NCBI RefSeq assembly: GCF_018446385.1
Contig: NC_055990.1
Span: 139,326,996 to 139,390,995 of the forward strand
Reading direction: 5' to 3'
Source: Zingiber officinale
Taxonomy: Eukaryota; Streptophyta; Magnoliopsida; Zingiberales; Zingiberaceae
DNA: 64,000 nucleotides
Shown here: positions 1 to 10,436 of the stretch, in pieces
How the letters are laid out: every line of letters begins with the position of its first letter
How positions within the stretch are numbered: the stretch's first letter is position 1
Position numbers and translations under genes: made by a program
Notes under the pieces: model-generated
Database searches by the model: none
What the model was told of the DNA's origin: nothing
Seen by the model: only the letters and a program-made list of their open reading frames with translations

Positions 1-435
1 CAACCCTTAGCTTCTGGAGTCAATGCGGAGATGGCTTAGGATTGCTAGGACAAAGCTGGAGAGGATGAAGAACAACCCCAAGTTGAATCTTCCCAAAAGG
101 GAGAGCCTCTAGAATGTTGGCACGGGGAGCTTCACATGGTCGTGTGGGTCACATGACCATGGCTTGATTTGGCTATGGTGGGGACATGGCCTTGTGGGTC
201 ACACGACTTGAGCTTGTTTTCTTCTGGAGATGCTCCTGTGTGCATTTTTACTCTATTTTCGCTCCAATATACGTCCTGTCAATCAAAATATGCAAAGAGT
301 AGATCTCCAAACAAAATGTGATGGAAGTATGATATTATAATGAAATACGATGCAATAAGCATACATTATATGCATGAAGTACAAGTAGATGTGCATCAAA
401 GTATGCATAAAAGTGTATATAATCTACGCACATCA
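1..435 (-). mobile_element. Athila-like LTR fragment (U3 start)
   Basis: The right edge (about 420-435, ending acgcacatca) matches the outer ends of the LTRs at 27148 and 35035, including the preceding 'agatctcc...aaca' and 'tataaaatctacgcacatca' stretches in diverged form. On the minus strand this is the start of an LTR (TGATGTGCG). At 115-215 it carries degenerate cacgacc/catggcc motifs like those in the other Athila-like LTRs. The rest of the LTR lies outside the window. Confidence 0.55.
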
Positions 436-948
436 TACTCGCAAAGCCCAAAGAATCTGCTGAAATCTAGTGGTCATCTCATCCCAGAGAGAGGTAAATT
501 CGGTGGTCATCTGCCTTTGGAGAGTGCTGAATCCATCTGAGACTAATTGTCAGATCTATCCTGAAGACTCCTCAAGTTGAGCAAGTTAATCCTCGATGGA
601 TAGTGAGGTCGAGGACTGGGTTAAGGTCGAGGGCTGGGTCAAGGTCGAGGGCTATATCAGAAGAGGTCCAAAGAGCTCCTCAACCGTAAATGCTGGCATC
701 TCCTCCCCCTCGGTCAAAATGATAGGAGGAAAATCGTCCCACTCTCCAAACTAGTCCATCCTTAGCGGTGATGTCTATATGCATTAATGCAAGCTGGCGC
801 TGACCAATCTCATCATATGCGCTAAGGGAAGTGGACGTACTATTGGTCATATCTACCCCTATGGTCGAAAATATGTAAGTTAAAATATGACAGTAGGGCA
901 TATGAAATTGTCACCTAGTGATAAGACTAGATGCATGGATGATATTTT
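436..948 (-). pseudogene. remnant of 'plant transposon protein'-like ORF
   Basis: The minus-strand reading at about 680-915 (HILTYIFSTIGVDMT followed by a Y-D-x-I-x-x-R-Q-L pattern) aligns residue by residue with the C-terminal half of the ORF at 8869-10036 (HILTAYMSSLHIDVT, then F-D-V-I-A-A-R-N-F). It therefore appears to be a third member of the family usually annotated as 'putative plant transposon protein' (Transposase_32-like). Only about 75 codons are recognisable. The 540-680 part is low-complexity (repeated gtcgaggnctgggtcaa) and may encode a Pro/Ser-rich tail. It lies inside Athila-like LTR sequence, as expected for the 3' internal part of such an element. Confidence 0.5.
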
Positions 949-2996
949 GATGTGCGTAGATTATATACACTTTTATGCATATTTTACGCACATCTATTTA
1001 TATTTTATTAGCATAATCTATGTTTATTGTACCCTATTTCATTATAATATCATACTTTCATTATATTCTATTTGGAGATATGTTCTTTACTTGTTTTGAT
1101 TGACAGAACGCTATTTAGAGTGACAATGGAACAAAAATGCACATTGGAGAGAACATAGAGAAGATCAAGCTCAGGCTGTGTGAAACCACACAACCATGTG
1201 GTCTTTCCTAAGGCAAATCAAGCTTTGGCCATGTGAGTTCACAAGACTGTGACATACTCCAAAAGAGAATAAACCATAACCGTGTGGACTTTCCACAGCA
1301 AAAGCAGACCATGACCGTGTGAAATCTCAGAGAACAAAAAGAGCATGGCTGTGTGAATCCACACGGTCATGCCTCTCTAGCTAAGACCATACATGCCACG
1401 ATTGCGTCAAAAGACATGGTCGTGTGGCGATGAAGCCGAAGCCGAAGCCGTGTCACGCCAAAATAGAGTCATGTTGAATTCTAGGTAGATTGCAGACCAA
1501 TTGTAAAATGACCATAACTTTATTCTCGATTAGATTTATGGGATGTTCTTTATACTGAAACGTAGTTGACTTTAAGATCTACAACTTTTCTTTAGGTCCA
1601 ACAGAGAGATAGCAGAGTCTACCCATGCTAAAAGGTACGACCGTGACTCTAAATTGTGGCTTCATTAGGACCTCCGCCCAAACTGCAGACCAAACTTTGA
1701 ACCACCATAACTTTTGATTTAAGCCAAGGGTCGATCCAAATATCATATTGTAGATAATTTCAAGGGATACAACTTTGGTTCAGGGTGAATTATGAGAACA
1801 ATAGGTTTAATGTGTGAAAAACTAAGTTTACTGGACCCCTATAATCCTGGTTTTCCTAAACAGTTTAGAGGAGGTATAAGGGTCAAGAACTCCATTCTTT
1901 GACTAATATTGGGATTGAAGACTTCATCCCTCTCCTTGGAGAAGGGTTCTTCCCTTAGGGGGAAATCATAGAGCTTTATCCACTTCCATTCCTTCAAGAT
2001 CTGTCCACCTCTGAAGGAAGGGAGCGCTACCAAGGATGCTACGCTTCAAAGATAAGCATCTATTCTCTCTATCTCCATGTATTGAATTGTAGTTTGCTTC
2101 TTTCTTCATCTTTGGATTGTAATCCTTTGAAATGGAGTAGATTCTCTAGATCTAGGATGTAGGAAGTAACTATGATGTGATGTGATGTATAAACTATGTA
2201 TTTGGACATTTCCCTATGTAATGAAGATTTTATATCATGTTCTATGTGTGTTGTGCTTTATATGTGTTTGATGAAATGTATGTGAGGTCAATTCATATAG
2301 ATGTGAGGGATTTATCTCTATGTTAAGGTTTCTACTAGAATGGATAACCAGGGGATCCTTAGTGATAGAGGATACCCATTCAACCGGACATCTTATGCCC
2401 TTAGTGACAGAGGACATCGACACTTACCCACTTTCTAAAGTCAAAAGATCTTAACATAAGGATTAATCCTTATTAGGATATTCTAATTGGAGCGGATACT
2501 CTAGTTCTACCGTCAGGAAAAACATTAGATAACTCTAGTGATTGTATGGTCGGGGGCATGTGATAGAGGGTAATCCTTTAACCGGACTTTCTAGAGTTGC
2601 TTCTTTACTTAATAGTGTTAGAACTTGTGTAGACTCTCCAAAGTGACTTTCGCAGGGTTATACCAGACTTTAGTTAGAAACCCTACACGAGTATAAGCAT
2701 GAAGTTAGGTAGATGGATAATGCATAGGGACATTAACAAGCATCATAACAAAACCAAAATTCTAGAATCTATCATCCTTCCTTCACTACACTCATTCTCT
2801 CACTCTCTACTCTCTCTTTACTCTCACTCTCTCTCTCCCTCATTTCTTCTCTTTCTTTTCATAGTGTTTTTGAATCACCTTTTGATTATCTAGATAATTC
2901 ACTATGTGAAGTTAACTAGTGCTTAATTAATAATCCATATGAGTTCAAGCATTGTATTACTGATGACATAACCATGCACTTGCTGTTCGATAATTC
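949..2996 (+). mobile_element. Athila-like LTR mosaic, forward orientation
   Basis: It starts with tgatgtgcgtagattatata, the inverted counterpart of the edge at 435. It then holds cacacggtcatg-type inverted repeats at about 1160-1450 and long leader-like sequence. Motifs such as 'caaccggaca' and 'tttaaccggac' (2375, 2577) recall the ttaaacgg blocks in the LTRs at 25860 and 26025. A CT-rich stretch lies at 2775-2870. On the minus strand an LTR start (TGAATTATCG) preceded by a purine tract falls at 2995, so at least two LTR pieces are joined here. No protein is supported. Confidence 0.4.
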
Positions 2997-3716
2997 ATCC
3001 CAGACTTAAATAATTGTTTGTCCTCAAGTAAAAACTGCATCTAAACTCATGTGGTTAAATAGTGCATTATAATCTCTGACAAATTAATCTAATCCTATCA
3101 AATGATTTTATTGGTGAGGAAGATACAAAAGTTATTTGAGTATGGCCTAAGTAATAGTTCTCCGTGCTCAGTGTAATAGTGGCATAAATTTGTCAAATAT
3201 CAATCCCTAAACCTAGTCATGTTATCATAAAATTGTGTTCCTTATGACTCTAGCGATAGACACTTACCTGCCACATATATGGTTCATATCTCTAAAACTA
3301 CACAAGGTCTCAAAGGACTACTTGGAATAAGGAGAAACATAATATTTATTTCTCCAGTAACCTAACTCAATCTCAAAGGGGTAAATTGTTAGTTTCCACT
3401 CACGATAACTATTTTTTTTTATCCCTTATTCATATGATTTTTTTCTTTTCTTTTTTTTTTAAATGCTTTAAAGGTGTAGCACTAATACAAATACAAATAT
3501 ATAAATACAAATGCAGGGATTTTGATTTTTCCAAGTGAGTTGCCATGATCCGAGATCATCCAATAACCAAAATGTAATTAAGACGATACCATAGAAACAT
3601 AAGTAATAGTTGAATTCTATGAATCATGACTATTTTTAAATTTATATACTATCAAAACTAGGCATAGTATAAAAAGATCCTAAAACAAAGCTAATACTCA
3701 AATTTCTACACTGAAG
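2997..3716 (-). mobile_element. 3' internal end of an Athila-like element
   Basis: Starting at cagacttaaat...ttgtcctcaag, this stretch matches the region inside the left LTR of the complete Athila-like element (27149-27900) in order: the polypurine tract complement, 'caagtatggcct', 'gacacttacctgccaca', 'cagtaacctaactc...tctcaaaggggt', the T-rich tract and 'gttgggat/gcagggattttgatttttcca'. It is the noncoding 3' end of a minus-oriented relative, broken at about 3716 where Tat-like sequence begins. Confidence 0.6.
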
Positions 3717-3727
3717 ATTGCTTTGCC

Positions 3728-4459
3728 TTGAGGAGCCAGAGGACAAATAGCAATCGTTATCGCCAGCGATCTCCCAATAGACAACCCTACCAAAGGCAGA
3801 ATAGTCCGCCTAAGCGGGAATATCAGGTGACTAAGACACAACAGGGGGCATTGCAATTGCTGGGCGGACCATCCCGAGTGCGCAAATCAGCACATCCTGA
3901 GATAGCGATTGCTCGATAGGAAGAAAACCGGAGCAACGCCGCCCGAGGAAATATTAATATGATAACGGGTGGATCTACTGATGGTGATTCTAATCGAGCA
4001 AGGAATGCACACGCTCGGCGACTGCAGATCCATGCGGTAGGATGCACCACAGAAAAAGCAGCGGGGCCAGAGATTAGTTTTGGTCCTAAAAATCTGGAGG
4101 GGGTGGAAGTACCCCATAATGACACTTTGATAATAAAAGCTATTATAGTTAACTATAATATTTCACGTACTTTCATTGATACTGGTAGTTCCGTCAATAT
4201 CATTTTCAAAAAAGCTTTTGACCAGTTACAGATAGATCCGAGTGAGCTTCAACCCATGATAATCCCTCTCTACGGTTTCACGGGCAATGAAGTACAACCG
4301 CTCGGCCAGATAAAACTAGCCATTTCTTTAGGAGAGGAGCCCTTAATGAGAACCAGGAGATCCTATTTCATGATGGTGGATGCACCTTCTACATATAACG
4401 TTATACTGGGTCGACCGACCTTGAATGAGTTTCGGGCAGTCGTTTCTACTTTTTACTAG
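3728..4459 (+). pseudogene. Tat gag C-terminus and aspartic protease
   Basis: The frame is open from 3728 to 4459 except for one in-frame TAG at 3917-3919. The first 60 codons are basic and Arg/Gln-rich, as in the gag tail. The retropepsin-type active site FIDTGSSVNIIF lies at about 4171-4206, and the family's second conserved block VILGRPTLNEF at about 4402-4434. The protease would mature the Gag-Pol polyprotein inside virus-like particles. The upstream part of gag is missing, so the copy is 5'-truncated as well as broken by a stop. Confidence 0.75.
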
Positions 4460-4559
4460 AAGGTGAAGTTCCCTGTTGACGACCAAGTGGGAGAAGTCCG
4501 TGGAGATCAATTACTCGCATGGAAATGCTATGTAGAGATTATCCGGACGGAAGCTAATG

Positions 4560-5640
4560 TCGCCCGCAAATTTTAGAGGATGGAAGTTAATGCCATCCAG
4601 GAGAAACCACCCAGTTTGATATACGAAGAAAAGGAGGAAGTACAAATACAGGTCGGGCGATCGGAAGTTGTAACTTTTGTGGCGACCGACTTAGACCTTC
4701 CACTCAAGGCTGAATTGATACAATGTTTGAGATGAATAGCGACGTGTTTGCATGGACTCCCAAGGAGGTCACAGGTATTTCCCATCTAGTAATGGAACAT
4801 TCATTACATGTTTATCCTGATGCTAGGCCTGCCAAGCAAAAGAAAAGAGACTTTGGGGCCGACCAGAACCAGATCATCAAGGAAGAAGTAGATAAGCTAC
4901 TGTTGGCGGGATATATTCGGGAGGTACAATTTTCTAGCTGGTTAGCCAACGTCATCCTGGTACCTAAACCAGGAAATAAGTGGAGAGTGTGTATTGACTT
5001 CCATGACCTCAACAAAGCTTGCCCGAAAGATTACTATCCTCTGCCACGCATTGACCAAGTGGTGGACTCTACTGCCGGATGCGAGTACATTTGTATGTTG
5101 GATGCCTATCAGGGCTATCATCAAGTACCTCTTGCTAAGGACGATCAGGAAAAGGTTAGTTTTATTACAGCTGAAGGTACCTATTGTTATAGAGTTATGT
5201 CTTTTGGACTAAAGAATGCAGGGGCGACATATCGGAGGCTTATGAACAAAGTCTTTCGAAAACAGATAGGAAGAAATATGGAGGTATATGTGGATGATAT
5301 CTTGATTAAATCTCCTCAGGCTGTTGATATGTGCAGAGATGTAGAGGAAACATGCCGAACCTTAAGATAATATGGACTCAAGCTCAATCCTGGCAAGTGC
5401 TTGTTTGGAGCAAGAAGTGGCAAATTCCTGGGCTATATGGTGACAGAGCGAGGGATAGAAGCAAATCCCAACAAAGTTCGAGTAATACAGGATATGGACC
5501 CCCACGCAATATGAAAGAAGCTCAAAGATTGACTGGGCGAATCACTGCGTTATCCCGCTTCATCTCTCGATCAACCGACCGAAGTTTCCACTTCTTCAAG
5601 ATACTTCGGAAGGCTAATAAATTTTAATGGGATGAAGAAT
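4560..5640 (+). pseudogene. Tat reverse transcriptase, frameshifted
   Basis: From 4723 the frame reads FAWTPKEVTGI, then the RT core: WRVCIDFHDLNKACPKDYYPLP (about 4981-5046), a YQGYHQ block (5107-5124), FGLKNAGATYRRLMN (5203-5247) and the catalytic YVDDIL (5287-5304). After a stop at 5368 the thumb continues in another frame (5376-5627: LNPGKC, then GARSGKFLGYMV, then a connection domain ending near WDEEYDNVF). At least one frameshift and several stops make it inactive. The YVDD box and the LNxxKC thumb are typical of Ty3/gypsy RT. Confidence 0.85.
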
Positions 5641-5672
5641 ATGATAATGTATTTCGAGAATTAAAAGATTAC

Positions 5673-6480
5673 TTGTCAACCTTACCTGTGTTAACTAAGC
5701 CTGTAATAGGGGAGACTTTATGGGTCTCTCTTTCAGGAAATGAGCATGCTGTAGGCTCAGTACTAGTGAGGCTGGAGGGTAAGGAACAACAACCAGTGTA
5801 TTTTTCAAGTCATCTGTTGAAAGGAGCTGAGTGTAGGTACACTACACTCGAGAAATTAGCTTATGCGTTGGTCTTGACAGCTAGAAGATTACGCCCTTAC
5901 TTCTTATTGCATGCAATTATAGTACTAACTAACAACACTGTTGGTCGAGTGCTCCTTAATCCAGAAGCATTCAGGAGACTGATCAAGTGGACGACCGAGC
6001 TTAATGAATACGATATACAATATCAGCCTCGTTCGACAATTAAAGCACAAGCTCTGGCAGATTTTATAATAGAAGTGCAAGGTCCCGAAGAAGAAGAGAC
6101 TTGGAAAATTTATGTAGATGGGTCTTCTACCAGACAAGACAGTGGTATTGGCATTCTTCTTATATCTCCTAGGGAGGATCGAGTTCAACTTTCTATCCGA
6201 CTAAGTTATAGAGCCACCAACAATGAAGCAGAATATGAAGCATTGATAGCTGGCTTACAAGCAGCTCGGCATGTGGGAGCTGCTCGGGTATGGATTTATT
6301 CTGATTCTCAGCTGGCAGCACAACAATTATCGGGTAATTTCAAGATTAGCAGTGATCGACTTAAGTTATATGCAGGAGCTTTTGATAAATTGAAAGCTAC
6401 ATTCCAAGAGGTACTATACTGAAGATCCATCGATCAGAGAATCAAGTGGCGGATGAACTAGCAAATCTTGCGTCAGCGAT
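5673..6480 (+). pseudogene. Tat dual RNase H region
   Basis: The first half (5673-6075) is the retroelement RNase H / connection domain (GNEHAVGSVLV, PVYFSSHLLKGAE, YTTLEKLAYALV, QALADFI). The second half (about 6097-6480) is a separate archaeal-type RNase H: KIYVDGSS with its catalytic Asp, NNEAEYEALIAGL with the catalytic Glu, and IYSDSQL with another Asp. The ORF stops at 6420, but the domain's last block (NQVADELANLAS) is readable just beyond it. A second RNase H is a hallmark of the Tat lineage. The copy ends abruptly at 6500, where the copia element begins, and resumes at 15342. Confidence 0.88.
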
Positions 6481-6495
6481 AGTACCTTGGAACCT

Positions 6496-6500
6496 AGACC
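6496..6500. repeat. target site duplication agacc (left)
   Basis: Identical to 15337-15341. Together they mark the insertion point in the Tat element. Confidence 0.92.
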
Positions 6501-7614
6501 TGTAGGACCGTTAGATTCGATAGAGGGGGGGGGGGGTGAATATCGATTCGAAAAACAAGAGTATAAGCGCAGCGGAAAAGTAAAATAGACACAGTTGTTT
6601 TACTTCGTTCGGAGCCTGTGACGACTCCTACTCGAAGGCCCGTGGTCCTTGGCCACTTTCGTTGGGCAATCACTAGCAATTCGAAATAATGATTACAAAA
6701 GAATCGTACAGTGAATGCTAATGAAAACTAAAAACAAAATACCGACAAGAAGGGAAAAGAATGGAGCGTAGTGTCGGAGCTTTGTTGGCGTCGCACTGAA
6801 CGTTGAGCAGCAAGACCAGCAGTAGAAGAATTCTCAGCTTAATTGATTGATTCTGAAGCTCCTGTCTGGGGCTTCTTTTATATGCTGTTCCAGGCGCCTG
6901 GATCCCTTCCGGGCGCCTGGAATGTGACGTAGCTGCACAAACCATGATGCTCCACGTGGCGATGACTCGGCTGGATAGAATTCGCCTTCGCCGGATCCTC
7001 CGGGCGCTCGGACCACCTTGTTCCAGAAAACTCCCTTTTCCCGCAAAACAAAGTTAGTCCGAGGCAAATGTATATCCTGTAATACAGATTGTCAGCAAAG
7101 TTCAACAGATAAATAAAAAGAGTATGACTTAGATTCCGTCTTTCCGAGACCGGAATCTAGTCACGATCTCGACTTAGACATCCGAAATGGATCTAAGCCG
7201 GATCGACGCCTAATGTCCCCTTCCCGGGAACGCGTCCTCACAGTCACTCCCCTCCAGTGACTTACCTGCCAGACGTCCGGTCAGCCCGTCGACCCGTCTG
7301 GACTTTTCGCCAAGCGTCCGGTCAGCCCGTCGACCCACTTGGACTTCTCGCCAGCTATCCGGTCAGCCCGTCGACCTAGCTGGACTTCTCGCCAAGCGTC
7401 TGGTCAGCCCGTCGACCCGCTTGGACTTCTCGCCAGCTATCCGGTCAGCCCGTCGACCTAGCTGGACTTCGTGCCAGACATCCGGTCAGCCCGTCGACCT
7501 GTCTGGACTTTTCCTGCACACTTGATCAAAGTGTCAGACAACAACAAAACTAACTTAACCTATTTGTCATTCATCAAAACCTGTGTTAGACCGTTAGTGC
7601 TACCCGCACCAACA
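6501..7614 (-). repeat. left (3') LTR of the 8.8-kb copia element
   Basis: 1114 bp. In the minus direction: TGTTGGTGCGGG start, six 41-bp hairpin units (7506-7269), palindromic GGCGCC motifs (about 7010-6887), TATAAAAG (6882-6875), and a C-run (12 bases, 6525-6536) near the ...TCCTACA end. It pairs with 14231-15336. Confidence 0.93.
7269..7506. repeat. six hairpins at exact 41-bp spacing (left LTR)
   Basis: Left arms start at 7269, 7310, 7351, 7392, 7433 and 7474. Arms pair as CCAGACG/CGTCTGG, CCAAGCG/CACTTGG (one mismatch), CCAGCTA/TAGCTGG, CCAAGCG/CGCTTGG, CCAGCTA/TAGCTGG and CCAGACA/TGTCTGG. The loop TCCGGTCAGCCCGTCGACC is almost constant. Stems vary between units while staying paired. 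Confidence 0.93.
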
Positions 7615-7628
7615 ATCTCCCCCTTTTT
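7615..7628 (-). other. polypurine tract of the 8.8-kb copia element
   Basis: The minus strand reads AAAAAGGGGGAGAT directly before the 3' LTR. This is the usual plus-strand primer site of copia elements and resembles the tract at 23721-23734. Confidence 0.85.
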
Positions 7629-8868
7629 GATGGAATGACAACTTGGTTAAGTTAGTGAAAACATATGCAAGAAGCAACATGTATTTATGTGGTTTTTAAG
7701 TTAGTTTGCATTTTCAAATTGATTTAGCTAACTTAACCACCTAACCCTTCTCCCCCTTTGGCATTCATCAAAAAAAATGAACAAAGGTAAATAATCATAG
7801 TGAAGAGTTACTGTAACAGGTAATCAAATTTTGAAAGATATCTAAGTTTGGTTCAAAATTTGAACGATAAAAGTGCAATTTTTAACACCAAGTAAAAAAA
7901 TAGTCAAGTTGACTTGGGGGAGACAGGTTGAGTTTTGAAAAGTATAAATTTAAGTTTAATCAAGTTTAACTCTCAAGCGTGTGGAAATTTTCAAAATAGG
8001 TTTTTCAAATTTACTTTTTATGTTTAAGTAACATCTACTTTTCGAAAAGGTAAAATTTTCAACTTCGATTTTTCAAAACAAAAAAAATAAGTTTTCAAGA
8101 AATAAAATTTTTGCCAAAATTAATTTTTAAGGCTAATTTGATAAAGGCTAAATTTTGAAATAGTTAATTTTTCAAATCAGGTTTGAAAATTGGGTGGGAT
8201 TAAACTTTCACATTTTTCAAATATTTAGTTAAATTTAAATTTTGTAAATCAATGTTCAAACATAGGTTAGGTTTTAAAAGGCATTTTTCAAACACACAAA
8301 ATTTGAGTTAATTCTCCCCCTGAACTTGATATTTAACTTTAACCAGCTGTCTAACCAATTATGTACTAACTATCTATCAGAAGATAGTAGCTTTCACATG
8401 GTTAGTCAGATTAAGTTGATTACAAGCAGTCAGTTTTTTTTTTTGACTTGACTGATTAACTTTAATCTGATTAATATCTGAGTTGTATTTAACGTCCAGA
8501 CTTATGTTGATGCACTGAAATAAGCATCTTAAGTCCAGACAGTTGGCCTATGCATCTCACCCCTTTCTATGTTTGTCAAACACAAGCAAGGTAAACCTAG
8601 GGTGTTGGTGAGATGCTCAAAAACTAGTCCTATGGGTACATGCTTTCTAAGGATTCAAAACTAGTCTAAGGCCAAAACTGTTTTTGAAAATCTAAAAATG
8701 GTAAGTTTTTGAAAACATACAGTTTTAACTTATAAGTTAAAAAACTAGTTTTTAGAAAAATTATAGTCTACCGAGATAAAACATAATCAATGTAGGTCTG
8801 AAATATCACTAGATAAATCCAAAATATTTTACAAGTAGTGTAGCTACAGAAGTAGGTCATCACTAAAG
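7629..8868. other. noncoding 3' internal region
   Basis: AT-rich sequence with runs such as tttcaaaa and aaattttga and no open frame of note. It lies between the accessory ORF and the polypurine tract and is presumably 3' UTR. Nothing else is recognised. Confidence 0.5.
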
Positions 8869-10135
8869 CTACTGAGATGATGAAGGGGGTGGTCCAGATC
8901 CCAAGGATCGAAGAAGTGCCATCAGCTCAGTGTGTCGGGTGTCTCCGGCAGCTCGTAACTCGGCAACCTCTCGCCGTATGTCCCGATGAAAATCAGAGTT
9001 CTCCTGCTGGAGACTCGCCATAGCTCTCTCTAGTCCGGTCATACGGTCGGCTAGAGTGCGGGGAGCGTGTCGTGGTGCTCGAGCTGGGGGTGGTGGTGGA
9101 GCCGGTGCGGCTTCCTCTGGAAATAGTGCGAGCATGAACTCGTCCACCTGTGCGTCTGGATCGGGCTGGTGCTGTGCCCCCCTCCGCCAAGACATAGTCC
9201 CGTCATCTCTATCTATATGGATGCCGACTAGGGAAAAGTTCCGAGCGGCTATAACATCGAACTCGGTCATATGGGCAACGTCTCCCCTAGTGACATCAAT
9301 GTGCAACGAGGACATATAGGCTGTCAGAATGTGACCAAATGGTATATGGACTCGACTGTCAGTCACAAATCCAGCTGAATAGATGATGGTGGAGAAGATA
9401 TGTAGGCTGATGTCAATGTCTAACCTATGAATCAGGGCATAAAGTAAGAACGAATGGAATGGGCGCATCACAGCGATGTCCCGAGTAGTCAGTGGTAAAA
9501 TGCAAAGGACTACAACCCTATAAAGAGCGTAGTCCTGGACTCGAAGTTCTACTGACCTAAACTGTGTCACAGTGGGATCTCTCTCTCCTCTGAAAAAATA
9601 TGAATAAATCGTATCGAGAGTAATATGTGAGTAGGGATCTTCGAACGGTAGATTCCTCGGAGGATAGCACAAAAAGGAGCAAGTAGATGGACGCAACTCT
9701 AAAAACTCTCGGATAGTCGTAGGGGAAAATACGATATCAGCGCCTGCTGCCCTAGTGGTATAGGTGAAATCGTCTACTTTTACTAGGTTATTGCAAAATT
9801 CGGCACACAGACTTATGTTTATTGGACTGGTACATTCGACAAGGTTCGTTAAGTTATAGTGGCCTATAACCTCTAAAGCAGAGGGACATGACCTTAGAAA
9901 GAACGATCTATCTATGCAGGTAGTCCTAATGGCCTTATAAATGGTGGATTCAAACTTAATCCTAAGTTCGTCTGTGGGAAACCTAGGGTCTGTACTAGTA
10001 TTGGAGGGTCCAGCACCAGTATTTGTTCGTTTCCTACTGTATATATAAATAAAAGAATATTCTAAGAAAAAATTGAGAAGACAAATTCTAATAAGATTTT
10101 AGAGAGGGGAAGTATTTTATTTACCGAGGAGCCAT
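8869..10135 (-). CDS. spliced accessory protein, 'putative plant transposon protein' family, intact
   Basis: Join 10135-10125 and 10036-8869 on the minus strand: an 11-nt first exon (ATGGCTCCTCG), an 88-bp GT-AG intron (10124-10037) and a second exon open to the stop, giving 392 aa. The start MAPRRKR is basic. The middle (FPTDELRIKFESTIYKAI, then FLELRPSTCSF, RFRSVELR-like and DIDISLHIF blocks) has the look of the family annotated as putative plant transposon protein (Transposase_32-like); the molecular function of that family is not known. A Pro/Ala-rich hinge (APAPPPPP) and a heptad coiled coil (MTGLERAMASLQQENSDFHR) end it. A TATA-like box and GGCGCC palindromes lie 155-270 bp upstream. 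The frame is intact although the gag of the same element has a stop. The exon structure is inferred from splice signals and frame. Confidence 0.72.
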
Positions 10136-10289
10136 CGAAAAATATAGATTTGACGACCTCGGTTGAATCGCAACAGCGTCTTCACCGCAAGAAAATTTTG
10201 ATTTAGAGTACTTTCGCACTGAAGTTCAAAGTGAACCTTGGCAAAAGTGAGAATTGGTGGGGCAAAGGTTGGGGGCACCTGCTGCCCCT

Positions 10290-10297
10290 TATTTAAA
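10290..10297 (-). promoter_or_regulatory. TATA-like box of the accessory ORF
   Basis: The minus strand reads TTTAAATA within CCTTTAAATAAGG, 155 bp upstream of the ATG at 10135 and directly downstream of the GGCGCC palindromes, the same layout as in the LTRs. Confidence 0.5.
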
Positions 10298-10303
10298 GGG
10301 GAC

Positions 10304-10410
10304 TCCGGGCGCCCGGATCCCTTCCGGGCGCCCGGGGTTGCTAGGGCGGGGCGCCCGGAACCCCTTCCGGGCGCCCCGGAGGGGAATACCAGGGGCGCCC
10401 GCCCCTGGTT
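10304..10410. promoter_or_regulatory. internal GGCGCC palindrome array
   Basis: Five near-palindromes with a gggcgccc or ggcgcc core, two of them spaced 20 bp. The string ggatcccttccgggcgcc is shared exactly with the element's own LTR (about 6900-6917). A T14 tract follows at 10411-10424. Confidence 0.8.
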
Positions 10411-10436
10411 TTTTTTTTTTTTTTTTGAAATTAGGT

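Noticed and set aside
3823..4125. Minus-strand ORFs of 100 and 76 codons
   Set aside because: Complement of the Tat gag/protease reading, whose active site is clear.
7269..7506. CRISPR-like array (constant 19-base part with varying parts at fixed spacing)
   Set aside because: The variable parts are paired stem arms of a repeat in a plant LTR; there are no spacers of foreign origin and no cas genes.
8993..9319. ORFs in other frames over the accessory gene
   Set aside because: Shadows of the 392-aa ORF; arginine-rich composition typical of the wrong frame.
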